DNA of 56,695 nucleotides from Bryobacterales bacterium. GTDB taxonomy: Bacteria; Acidobacteriota; Terriglobia; Bryobacterales; UBA6623. Positions 50,396-56,695 of this stretch are shown piece after piece; the first letter of the stretch is position 1, and every line of letters begins with the position of its first letter. Made by a program: the position numbers and the translations under genes. The stretch lies in NCBI GenBank assembly GCA_028819215.1, contig JAPPMG010000008.1:1-56695 (forward strand), written 5' to 3'. Below the pieces are notes generated by a model. It saw nothing but the letters and a program-made list of their open reading frames with translations, did not search any database and was not told where the DNA came from.

Positions 50396-52433
50396 TCCCT
50401 CGCTCCAGAGACTGGCGCGCCTTTACGGTGTCCAAGCTGTCCATCGGGACGGATTTCGCCAGGATCGATACCCCGAGCAGGAGGCACTCTTTGCCGTGCT
50501 GCGGACGCTCGGTGCCGACGTCGTCAAGTCCGACGACGTGCCGCGCGAGATCCGGCGCGCGGAGATCGAGCGCTGGGAGCGCATCAGCGATCCGGTAAGC
50601 GTTTCGTGGTTGGGGCAGGGGAGCCCTCCCGAGCGGGACCGCGTGTCTATCCGGCTCCGCTTGCCGGTCTCTTTGCAGGCCGAGCGGCTTGATGTCTCGA
50701 TCGAGAACGAATCCGGCACCCAGCGGCAAGTGTCGGCGGAATTGCGACAGCTGCCTTGTAGACGAAAAGCAACTGCCCACGGCCGCTCCTACGCGGTAGC
50801 CGAACTGCCGATCGGCAGCTCGCCTCTTGGGGTTGGCTACTACCGATATCGCGTCAGCGTGGCCGGGCGCGAGGCCGCTGGCCTGCTCGTCCGCGCGCCG
50901 CGAGTTTGCTTCGGCCTGAAACGGGGCTGGGGAGCGTTCGCCCCTCTGTACGCGCTGCATTCGCGGAATTCCCCCGGCGTTGGCACGTTCACCGACCTGT
51001 CCCGATTGACCGAATGGGTAGGGAGCATGGGAGGGGGCTTCGTCAGCACGCTGCCGCTGCTCGCCTCGTTTCTAGACGAACCCTTCGAGCCCAGCCCGTA
51101 CATGCCCGTCAGCCGGTGCTTCTGGAACGAACTCTTCGTGGACCTGCCGTCCGTGCCAGAGTGGTCGCCCGAGTTCGGAGGAGTCGGCGATGCGCCCGCA
51201 GGCCGGCATATCGACTATCGGATCCTGATGCGCGGCAAGCGAGTCGCCCTGGAAAAGGCGCTGGCCAGACTAAGCGGACAGCGGCACGAATCGTTCGCCC
51301 GGTTCGTGGAACGGCATGCGGAGTTGCGCGCCTACGCTGCCTTTCGAGCCGGACTCGAGCGCGGACTTTGCGAGCCGCCGGAGTTCACGCTGCAGGATCC
51401 TGCCTGCGCCTATCATGCGTTTGCCCAGTGGCTTGCTGAAGAGCAACTCAACGCATTGGCCGAGCGGGCCGCGGCACACGGTCACCAGCTGTGCCTTGAC
51501 CTGCCCTTGGGCGCGCATCCTCGCGGATTCGACAGCCACCGCCACGCGGACATCTTCCCCCAAGGCATCGCCGCAGGCGCTCCCCCCGACCGCTTCTTCA
51601 GCAAGGGGCAGAACTGGGGCTTCGCGCCGATCAACCCGCGCTTGGCGAGAGAGCAGGGGCACGCGTACTTCATCGCCTGCATCCGCCACCACATGAGGCT
51701 TGCTGGGGTGCTCCGCGTCGATCACTTGATGGGGCTACACCGCTTGTACTGGATTCCGGAAGGCTTCGACGGGGATCAAGGAGTCTATGTCAGGTATCCC
51801 GCAGAAGAGCTCTACGCCATCCTGTGCCTGGAATCGCGGCGTTCCAACACAGCGGTCGTTGGAGAGGATCTCGGCACTGTTCCCGGGTACGTGAGGCAGC
51901 GCATGGCCGACCATGGCCTAAGGCGCATGTACGTCGCGCAGTTCGAATACCGCGGAGACAGGGACCCGCCCTACGATGCTCCGGCGCGCCAGAGCGTGGC
52001 ATCGGTGAACACCCATGACACAGCGATGTTCGCTTCGTTCTGGACGGGCCGCGACATAGGCGACCAAGTTGCCCTGGGCCTGTTAGACGATGACCACGCC
52101 GACGACGCCCGCACGCGGCGAAGACTACTCAAGCGGGCCCTGCTCAGCCACTTGCGCGAGCTTCGCTTGATAGGGGGAGGGCGGCCGTCCGCGGATGCCG
52201 TGCTGCGGGCTTGCCTGACCACCCTCGGCGCGTCCGACGCAGAGTGTGTCATCGTGACGTTAGAGGACCTCTGGGGCGAGACCGATCCGCAGAATACGCC
52301 CGGGACCGATCAGGAGCGTCCCAACTGGACGCGCAGGGCGCTGCTCTCGCTTGAGCAGATCCAAGCGGATCAGGGTGTGGTGTCCGCATTGACTGGCATC
52401 GCGCGGGCCCGGCGTACCGCTGAGCAGGACTAG
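50388..52433 (+). CDS. malQ: 4-alpha-glucanotransferase (amylomaltase, GH77)
   Basis: 681 residues. It has an unrelated N-terminal region of about 160 residues with a beta-sandwich look, then the GH77 barrel. The barrel includes FAPLYALHSRNSPGVGTFTD, SPYMPVSRCFWNELFVDL, VLRVDHLMGLHRLYWIP with the nucleophile Asp, VGEDLGTVPGYVRQR with the acid Glu, and SVNTHDTAMFASFW. It moves maltosyl units between glucans. The GTG start overlaps the glgX stop, and glgB follows after two bases, so the three are one operon. Confidence 0.92.
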   Translation: MVDPSLQRLARLYGVQAVHRDGFRQDRYPEQEALFAVLRTLGADVVKSDDVPREIRRAEIERWERISDPVSVSWLGQGSPPERDRVSIRLRLPVSLQAERLDVSIENESGTQRQVSAELRQLPCRRKATAHGRSYAVAELPIGSSPLGVGYYRYRVSVAGREAAGLLVRAPRVCFGLKRGWGAFAPLYALHSRNSPGVGTFTDLSRLTEWVGSMGGGFVSTLPLLASFLDEPFEPSPYMPVSRCFWNELFVDLPSVPEWSPEFGGVGDAPAGRHIDYRILMRGKRVALEKALARLSGQRHESFARFVERHAELRAYAAFRAGLERGLCEPPEFTLQDPACAYHAFAQWLAEEQLNALAERAAAHGHQLCLDLPLGAHPRGFDSHRHADIFPQGIAAGAPPDRFFSKGQNWGFAPINPRLAREQGHAYFIACIRHHMRLAGVLRVDHLMGLHRLYWIPEGFDGDQGVYVRYPAEELYAILCLESRRSNTAVVGEDLGTVPGYVRQRMADHGLRRMYVAQFEYRGDRDPPYDAPARQSVASVNTHDTAMFASFWTGRDIGDQVALGLLDDDHADDARTRRRLLKRALLSHLRELRLIGGGRPSADAVLRACLTTLGASDAECVIVTLEDLWGETDPQNTPGTDQERPNWTRRALLSLEQIQADQGVVSALTGIARARRTAEQD

Positions 52434-52435
52434 CG

Positions 52436-54394
52436 ATGGACCTAATGGCGCAGCCGAAATTCCTCACCGACTGGGACCTCGGATTACTCGCAGCCGGCAC
52501 GCACTACCGCGGCTTTGAGAGCTTGGGTGCGCATTCCGCGTACACCGGCGAGTCCGCCGGAACCCGGTTTGCAGTCTGGGCGCCTAACGCTGACGCCGTC
52601 TCCGTGATCGGCGATTTCAACGATTGGGACCGAAGCCGCCACCCGTTGGTCAACCGGGGCGCGTCCGGCGTGTGGGAGGGATTCGTCCCCGGAGTCGGCG
52701 ATGGAGATCTGTATAAGTACAGCATCGCTTCGGAGCGCCACGCTTACGAGGCGGAGAAGGCAGACCCGTACGCTTTCGCCTGCGAAGCCGCGCCACGCAC
52801 AGCCTCCAAGATTTGCGACCTGGAAGCCTACGAATGGTCGGATGCGAAGTGGATGGCCGAGCGGGCGGCGCGGAACCGACACGACGCTCCGCTTGCCATC
52901 TATGAGGTGCATCTGGGTTCGTGGATGCGCGTCCCTCAGGAAGGAGACCGCTGGTTGACGTACGCCGAGCTGGCGCCGAGGCTAGCCGACTATGTCGAGG
53001 AGATGGGTTTCACCCACGTGGAACTGCTGCCCGTGACGGAGCATCCCTTTGGTGGATCTTGGGGTTATCAGACTACTGGCTATTTCGCCCCGACCAGTCG
53101 GTTCGGGGGTCCGCGCGACTTCATGGCCCTGATTGACACGCTGCACCAGCGCGGAATCGGAGTGGTCATTGACTGGGCTCCGGCTCACTTTCCCGACGAC
53201 CCGCACGGCTTGGCGCGGTTCGACGGGACCCACTTGTACGAGCACATGGATCCGAGGATCGGACGCCATCCCCACTGGGACACGTTGGTCTTCAACTACG
53301 GTCGGGCGGAAGTTGCGAATTTCTTGGTGGCGAGCGCCATTTTCTGGTGCGAGAAGTATCACGTGGACGGTATTCGCGTGGATGCGGTCGCCTCGATGCT
53401 GTACCGCGACTATGGCAGGCAGGACGGGGAATGGATACCGAATCACGCCGGCGGCAATGAGAACTTCGAGGCAATCCGCTTCCTGCAGACGTTCAACGAG
53501 CAGGTCTACGGGCACTTTCCCGATGTCATGACGATGGCCGAGGAATCGACGGCGTGGCCCCAGGTCACGCGCCCTACGTCACATGGCGGCATCGGGTTCG
53601 GCTTCAAGTGGAACATGGGCTGGATGCACGACACGCTCGCCTACATGAAATTGGATCCCATCTATCGCAAGCACCATCACAATCGCCTCACCTTCAGCAT
53701 GCTCTACGCGTTTCGGGAGAACTTCCTGCTCCCCTTCTCGCACGACGAAGTGGTGCACGGCAAGGCGTCTCTGTTGGAGAAGATGCCCGGCGAGGAGGGG
53801 CAGAAGTTCGCCAATCTGAGGCTCCTGTATACGTACCTGTACACGCACCCGGGCAAGAAGCTGATGTTCATGGGTGGAGAGTTCGCGCAGCGGGCCGAGT
53901 GGAATCATGATCGGAGCCTGGACTGGCACCTGCTGGAGCTCGGCTCGCACCGCGGCGTGCAGCGCCTCGTTGCCGACCTGAACCGGCTCTATCGCGAAAA
54001 GGCAGCCCTGCACCAGACCGATCTAGACGATCGGGGTTTCTCGTGGGTGGACTGCCAGGACTGGGAGGCCAGCGTGGTCAGCTTTCTGAGGCTCGGTGCG
54101 GTCGCTGCGGAATCACTCTTGGTGGTCTGCAACTTCACGCCGGTCGTGCGCGACAGCTACCGCCTCGGCGTGCCGCGACTTGGGGCGTGGAAGGAGCTGC
54201 TGAACAGCGACTCGGAGCACTACGGCGGGTCGAACGTAGGCAATCAAGGACTAGTGGAAGGCGAGCAGATTCCATTTCACGGCCACGCATACTCAGTTCG
54301 ACTGACGCTGCCGCCCCTTGCCGCTGTCGTCTTCGAATCAGCTGAAGACTCGCCGGAGGCCCAGGCCGACCAGCTTGACTCTCGAGCGGGATAG
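52436..54394 (+). CDS. glgB: 1,4-alpha-glucan branching enzyme
   Basis: 652 residues. The N-terminal CBM48 segment reads TRFAVWAPNADAVSVIGDFN. The GH13_9 barrel has VELLPVTEHPFGGSWGYQTT, DWAPAHFPDDPHGLARFDGT, DGIRVDAVASMLYRDYGRQD with the nucleophile Asp, and MTMAEESTAWPQVTRP with the acid Glu. LLPFSHDEVVHGKASLLEKM follows. It makes the alpha-1,6 branches. Last gene of the operon. Confidence 0.94.
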   Translation: MDLMAQPKFLTDWDLGLLAAGTHYRGFESLGAHSAYTGESAGTRFAVWAPNADAVSVIGDFNDWDRSRHPLVNRGASGVWEGFVPGVGDGDLYKYSIASERHAYEAEKADPYAFACEAAPRTASKICDLEAYEWSDAKWMAERAARNRHDAPLAIYEVHLGSWMRVPQEGDRWLTYAELAPRLADYVEEMGFTHVELLPVTEHPFGGSWGYQTTGYFAPTSRFGGPRDFMALIDTLHQRGIGVVIDWAPAHFPDDPHGLARFDGTHLYEHMDPRIGRHPHWDTLVFNYGRAEVANFLVASAIFWCEKYHVDGIRVDAVASMLYRDYGRQDGEWIPNHAGGNENFEAIRFLQTFNEQVYGHFPDVMTMAEESTAWPQVTRPTSHGGIGFGFKWNMGWMHDTLAYMKLDPIYRKHHHNRLTFSMLYAFRENFLLPFSHDEVVHGKASLLEKMPGEEGQKFANLRLLYTYLYTHPGKKLMFMGGEFAQRAEWNHDRSLDWHLLELGSHRGVQRLVADLNRLYREKAALHQTDLDDRGFSWVDCQDWEASVVSFLRLGAVAAESLLVVCNFTPVVRDSYRLGVPRLGAWKELLNSDSEHYGGSNVGNQGLVEGEQIPFHGHAYSVRLTLPPLAAVVFESAEDSPEAQADQLDSRAG

Positions 54395-54535
54395 AGCTGG
54401 ATCGAGGGTGATTTCGTCCGGTTGCAAGTGCACGTGGCGGATGGCCCCGCCTCACTGAAGAAACTACGTGAGACTTGCGTTCATACAATCTGGTGGGATG
54501 CAATACAACGTAATTCAAGATGAAGGAACGTAGTA

Positions 54536-54799
54536 ATGGCTGCTAGTCAACTCGTCCAAGTTCGAATCGACGGGGCTGTAAAGGAAGAAGCGGCAGCGGT
54601 GCTGGCCGCGATGGGCCTGACCGTGTCCGACGCTGTGCGATTGTTACTCACGAAAGTTGCGCAGGAGAAGGCTCTTCCTTTCGCGTCACTGATTCCCAAT
54701 GCTGTCACGATCAAGGCGATGAAGGAAGCCCGCAAAGGCCGCCTGAATCGATTCGGCAGTGTGCAGGAGCTGCTCGACGAGCTGGATGCTGGCGATTGA
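54536..54799 (+). CDS. RelB/DinJ-family antitoxin
   Basis: 87 residues. The N-terminal RHH part is QLVQVRIDGAVKEEAAAVLA, AMGLTVSDAVRLLLTKVAQE, followed by the DinJ signature KALPFASLIPN. The C-terminal helix is acidic (SVQELLDELDAGD). The start follows AAGGAA. Its last 14 bases overlap the start of a YafQ-type toxin, as in dinJ-yafQ operons. The antitoxin is complete; the toxin looks dead. Confidence 0.9.
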   Translation: MAASQLVQVRIDGAVKEEAAAVLAAMGLTVSDAVRLLLTKVAQEKALPFASLIPNAVTIKAMKEARKGRLNRFGSVQELLDELDAGD

Positions 54800-55055
54800 G
54801 CGCACCAAGCAGTTCAAACGCGACTACAAGCGCGAGTCTCGGGGGCTTCATCGAGCATCTCTTGATGAAGTCTTGGTGCCAATCGCTGAGGTGCTGGCCC
54901 AAGATGCGCTACTTGAGTACAGACGTCGAGACGATGCGCTAAACGGTGCGTGGGCCGATCATCTCGAATGCGATCTGCGGCCGGACTTGCTGCTGAATTC
55001 CCGAAAACTGGATGTCGGCGCTTCGCGCGGTCCGTGTACGGAAACGGTACCTTGA
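54786..55055 (+). pseudogene. YafQ-type toxin with lost catalytic residues and a scrambled C-terminus
   Basis: Starts MLAIERTKQFKRDYKRESRG, a good YafQ opening, and runs to HLECDLRPDLLL. Where YafQ has two catalytic histidines (the ...DH(A/P)LxGxW and DxHxxPD motifs), this protein has DDALNGAW and ECDLRPD, both histidines replaced by Asp. After LLL the sequence leaves the family, so the third catalytic His and the last Phe are missing. The rest (NSRKLDVGASRGPC) overlaps, in antisense, the remnant of a MazF gene. A deletion joining two convergent toxin genes explains it. Confidence 0.75.
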
Positions 55056-55083
55056 TGACGCCACCAAGCTCAAAGTTCCGCAT
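55006..55083 (-). pseudogene. MazF/PemK-type toxin remnant
   Basis: The minus strand from ATG 55083 reads MRNFELGGVIKVPFPYTDRA, then KRRHPV. This is a convincing start of a MazF/PemK mRNA interferase (GDVVxVPFPYTDR pattern). It overlaps the end of the AbrB-type antitoxin by 14 bases. About 85 of 115 expected residues are gone at the junction with the YafQ pseudogene. Confidence 0.75.
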
Positions 55084-55288
55084 AGGCCCTGGCGTCCGCT
55101 TCCGAGTGCCATTCCTCGAAGGAGCGGAACGGATCATCTGCCGTGGCGCCGGTCTGGGCCTTAGTGAGAATCACTTGGCCGTCAATGATTTCGTATAGCA
55201 GCTCGTCCCCAGGCTGCAACCCAAGCGCTAAGCGGATTGACTGCGGGATAGTAGTCTGAGCCTCGGAAGTTAGTTTGCTGATGATCAA
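55070..55288 (-). CDS. AbrB/MazE-family antitoxin
   Basis: 72 residues. MIISKLTSEAQTTIPQSIRL, ALGLQPGDELLYEIIDGQVI is a swapped-hairpin AbrB DNA-binding domain. The acidic tail (FRSFEEWHSEADARAYAEL) is the toxin-binding arm. It looks intact. The MazF-type toxin following it is truncated. Confidence 0.9.
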   Translation of the reverse strand: MIISKLTSEAQTTIPQSIRLALGLQPGDELLYEIIDGQVILTKAQTGATADDPFRSFEEWHSEADARAYAEL

Positions 55289-55439
55289 AACTGTACCTCT
55301 GTCCGATCGGGCGTGCTTCCCATCGTAAGGGATTTCTTTGCTTTTGGACTGCGCCCCTGTATCTCGTCGTCTTCGGGAAATCGAGGTCGTTGCGAAGGGT
55401 GGTGGCTGAGGCAGGTCGTTCGACGGATGCGACAGCCGT

Positions 55440-55571
55440 AGACTGAACTGTTGTCTCTACTGCCTGCGAGAAGGACACGCCGTTGTTGTGTTGTGCGGCG
55501 GCGACAAAGATAGCCAGCAACGGGACATCGAACGTGCCGGACAGCTGGCTAAGGAATGGAGGGGGACATGA
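55440..55571 (+). pseudogene. C-terminal remnant of a HigB/Gp49-type toxin
   Basis: Ending in TGA 55569-55571, the frame reads LREGHAVVVLCGGDKDSQQR, then DIERAGQLAKEWRGT. This is the end of the Gp49/HigB toxin family (VLLCGGDKSSQxxDIxxA). Upstream the family N-terminus cannot be found in any frame. Its stop overlaps the antitoxin start (ATGA), as in an intact operon. Confidence 0.8.
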
Positions 55572-55852
55572 CCGAGAGATTCAGCAATTGGGATGCCGCC
55601 GAACACCTTCACACGCGTGAGGACACACGGCTCTACATACAGGCATGCGCCGACGAGGATCCAGGTGACGGCAGCCTGATCCGCGCCGCTCTGAACGACG
55701 TGGCGCGCTCCCGGAACATGGCTGGTCTCGCGCGCGAAGCGGGCATGAGCCGTGAGGGCCTCTACAAGGCGTTGTCGCCGGACGGAAATCCGACCTTTGC
55801 GACCGTCGTGCGGATCGTGCGCGCGCTGGGGCTTCGGCTCCACATCGCGTGA
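55568..55852 (+). CDS. HTH antitoxin (HigA-like, 'addiction module antidote' type)
   Basis: 94 residues from ATG 55568, preceded by GGAGGGGGA. FSNWDAAEHLHTREDTRLYI, then SLIRAALNDVARSRNMAGLA, is the family start. An HTH follows (REAGMSREGLYKALSPDGNP, then TFATVVRIVRALGLRLHI). It looks complete. The toxin that should precede it is reduced to its C-terminus. Confidence 0.88.
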   Translation: MTERFSNWDAAEHLHTREDTRLYIQACADEDPGDGSLIRAALNDVARSRNMAGLAREAGMSREGLYKALSPDGNPTFATVVRIVRALGLRLHIA

Positions 55853-55988
55853 CAGAATTTGGGGTGACACGCTACGAGCGCCGATACCACGCGAAATGGA
55901 GCTGCAGGCCTAGCTTCCGCTGATACCAGCCTCCTCGGTTTCCAAAGAGTGCACTAGAGCTGCCCACTCACAGGGGCGCACTCCACGG

Positions 55989-56381
55989 CTAGTTCTCGGT
56001 CTTCGCCGTCTCCGAGAGGTTGCTGGCCGTGTTGCACGGCTCATCCTTTGGCTCAGATCTCTTGCTCGAGAGCTGTTTCAGGATCTCTTCAGGGCTAATG
56101 TCGCCCTTCATCTCTAGAACAAGGTCGGGATCAACCGGCTCGTCGAATCGTACGGCAGACACACTCTTCAGACCCAGCATCCACGCCTTCGCAACTCGAT
56201 GCATGCCATCAAGAACTTCAAAACTCAAAATGATCGGAAACGTCGGATCGGAATCCCGAATCTGCTTGGCATGCCTTGCTACTGAACGACATGTAGGCGT
56301 GTCAACTCCATAGCCATACCATGGCTCGTCGCTGTCGAATTCAGGCAGGTCATCAATGGGAATTATATACGAAAATAACAC
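55989..56381 (-). CDS. ParB/Srx-fold protein
   Basis: About 130 residues from GTG 56381 (an ATG at 56426 would add 15 residues). It reads IIPIDDLPEFDSDEPWYGYG, TPTCRSVARHAKQIRDSD, IILSFEVLDGMHRVAKAWML and KSVSAVRFDEPVDPDLV. The DGMHR motif is the nucleotide-binding signature of the ParB/sulfiredoxin fold. A polar tail follows. Stand-alone members of this type have unknown roles. It is divergent from tnpB, sharing an AT-rich intergenic stretch. Confidence 0.75.
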   Translation of the reverse strand: MLFSYIIPIDDLPEFDSDEPWYGYGVDTPTCRSVARHAKQIRDSDPTFPIILSFEVLDGMHRVAKAWMLGLKSVSAVRFDEPVDPDLVLEMKGDISPEEILKQLSSKRSEPKDEPCNTASNLSETAKTEN

Positions 56382-56409
56382 GCTCAAAAGTATGCTATTA
56401 TGACAACAG
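56382..56409. promoter_or_regulatory. AT-rich divergent region between the ParB-like and tnpB genes
   Basis: The segment around 56360-56405 is distinctly AT-rich compared with its neighbours (AAAAGTATGCTATTATGACA). It could promote both genes. No clear -35/-10 pair assigned. Confidence 0.3.
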
Positions 56410-56695
56410 GTGACGCCATACACCACCTATTCCCTGAGGTGCTCCCTCTCGCCAGCGGGCTACCGGCACCTGGACAAGATCCTTGTCCGCTTGAACTGGC
56501 TCTACAACCAGGCGCTGGAGGAGCGCAAGACGGCCTACGCCGAGCGCAAGGAGACACTGCGCCTGTACGACCAGCACAAGTGGCTGACGGGGTTGCGTGC
56601 TCGCAATGAGCATGGGCTGGGCGAGATCGCACTCGGTCCCGCGCGCGGGATGCTGAAGCGCTTGGACCAAGCATTCCAGTCGTTCTTCCGGCGCG
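56410..56695 (+). CDS. TnpB-like RNA-guided nuclease, 5' part cut by window end
   Basis: From a GTG the frame reads TTYSLRCSLSPAGYRHLDKI, LVRLNWLYNQALEERKTAYA, LYDQHKWLTGLRARNEHGL and GMLKRLDQAFQSFFRR, and is still open at the window end. This is the N-terminal HTH/OrfB_IS605 region of TnpB (pattern 'LxxxCRWLYNxALEER...RLDxAFxxFFRR'). TnpB proteins are guide-RNA-dependent DNA endonucleases of IS200/IS605-type elements. No tnpA lies to the left. The GTG is inferred, since no ATG is in frame. Confidence 0.85.
   Translation, partial: MTPYTTYSLRCSLSPAGYRHLDKILVRLNWLYNQALEERKTAYAERKETLRLYDQHKWLTGLRARNEHGLGEIALGPARGMLKRLDQAFQSFFRR

Noticed and set aside
1..56695. CRISPR arrays, rRNA and tRNA genes
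   Set aside because: No regularly spaced identical repeats and no conserved RNA signatures were found on reading the window.

Overview
The window looks like chromosomal DNA from an Acidobacteriota member close to the Bryobacterales/Solibacter group. This is an inference from gene content: two large TonB-dependent receptors with an N-terminal carboxypeptidase-regulatory domain, a secreted metalloprotease ending in the Solibacter-type C-terminal domain (TIGR03437-like), and high-GC coding sequence. No rRNA, tRNA or CRISPR array was seen. The many addiction-module remnants and paralogous fragments point to a fluid accessory genome.

Layout. 0.3-6.1 kb: an AAA ATPase fused to a PD-(D/E)XK nuclease-like domain, then TonB receptor 1. 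6.3-9.5 kb: an intact HicB with a chimeric HicA-like partner, a DUF2335 membrane protein, a tiny membrane protein and a DUF1801 protein. 10.2-13.5 kb: a tight three-gene operon of a periplasmic binding protein, a HAMP membrane protein with no output domain, and an OFA-type MFS transporter. 13.9-16.3 kb: a PLD-like membrane-anchored protein, a shortened HicB-like protein, and a ribbon-helix-helix antitoxin with a VapC that has lost an internal segment. 16.3-19.5 kb: a 940-residue ATPase/TPR protein and a second copy of the tiny membrane protein. 19.7-26.8 kb: divergent secreted metalloproteases and a truncated astacin paralogue preceded by two interleaved perfect inverted repeats. 26.8-37.5 kb: a GyrI-like protein; an island with a DprA-like protein, a HAD-phosphoribosyltransferase-zinc-finger fusion and a HEPN-like protein, flanked by about 0.3-kb direct repeats; an MFS transporter whose 3' and 5' ends recur as separate fragments; and TonB receptor 2. 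37.6-44.1 kb: toxin-antitoxin loci around a partner-switching module (response-regulator/PP2C phosphatase, RsbW-type kinase, STAS protein) and a tandem-Cache secreted protein. 44.4-54.4 kb: a divergent glycogen cluster, glgA-glgP one way and glgX-malQ-glgB the other, with no glgC. 54.5-56.7 kb: more decayed toxin-antitoxin loci, a ParB-like protein and the start of a TnpB gene cut by the window edge.

The most unusual pattern is that at least seven toxin-antitoxin loci keep an apparently intact antitoxin while the toxin is truncated, deleted internally, frameshifted or stripped of catalytic residues; an eighth is a toxin-antitoxin fusion pseudogene. Two loci (higBA and a PIN/RHH pair) look complete. 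The second point of interest is the repeat-flanked DprA / HAD-PRTase / HEPN island, which has the look of a conflict or DNA-processing system.
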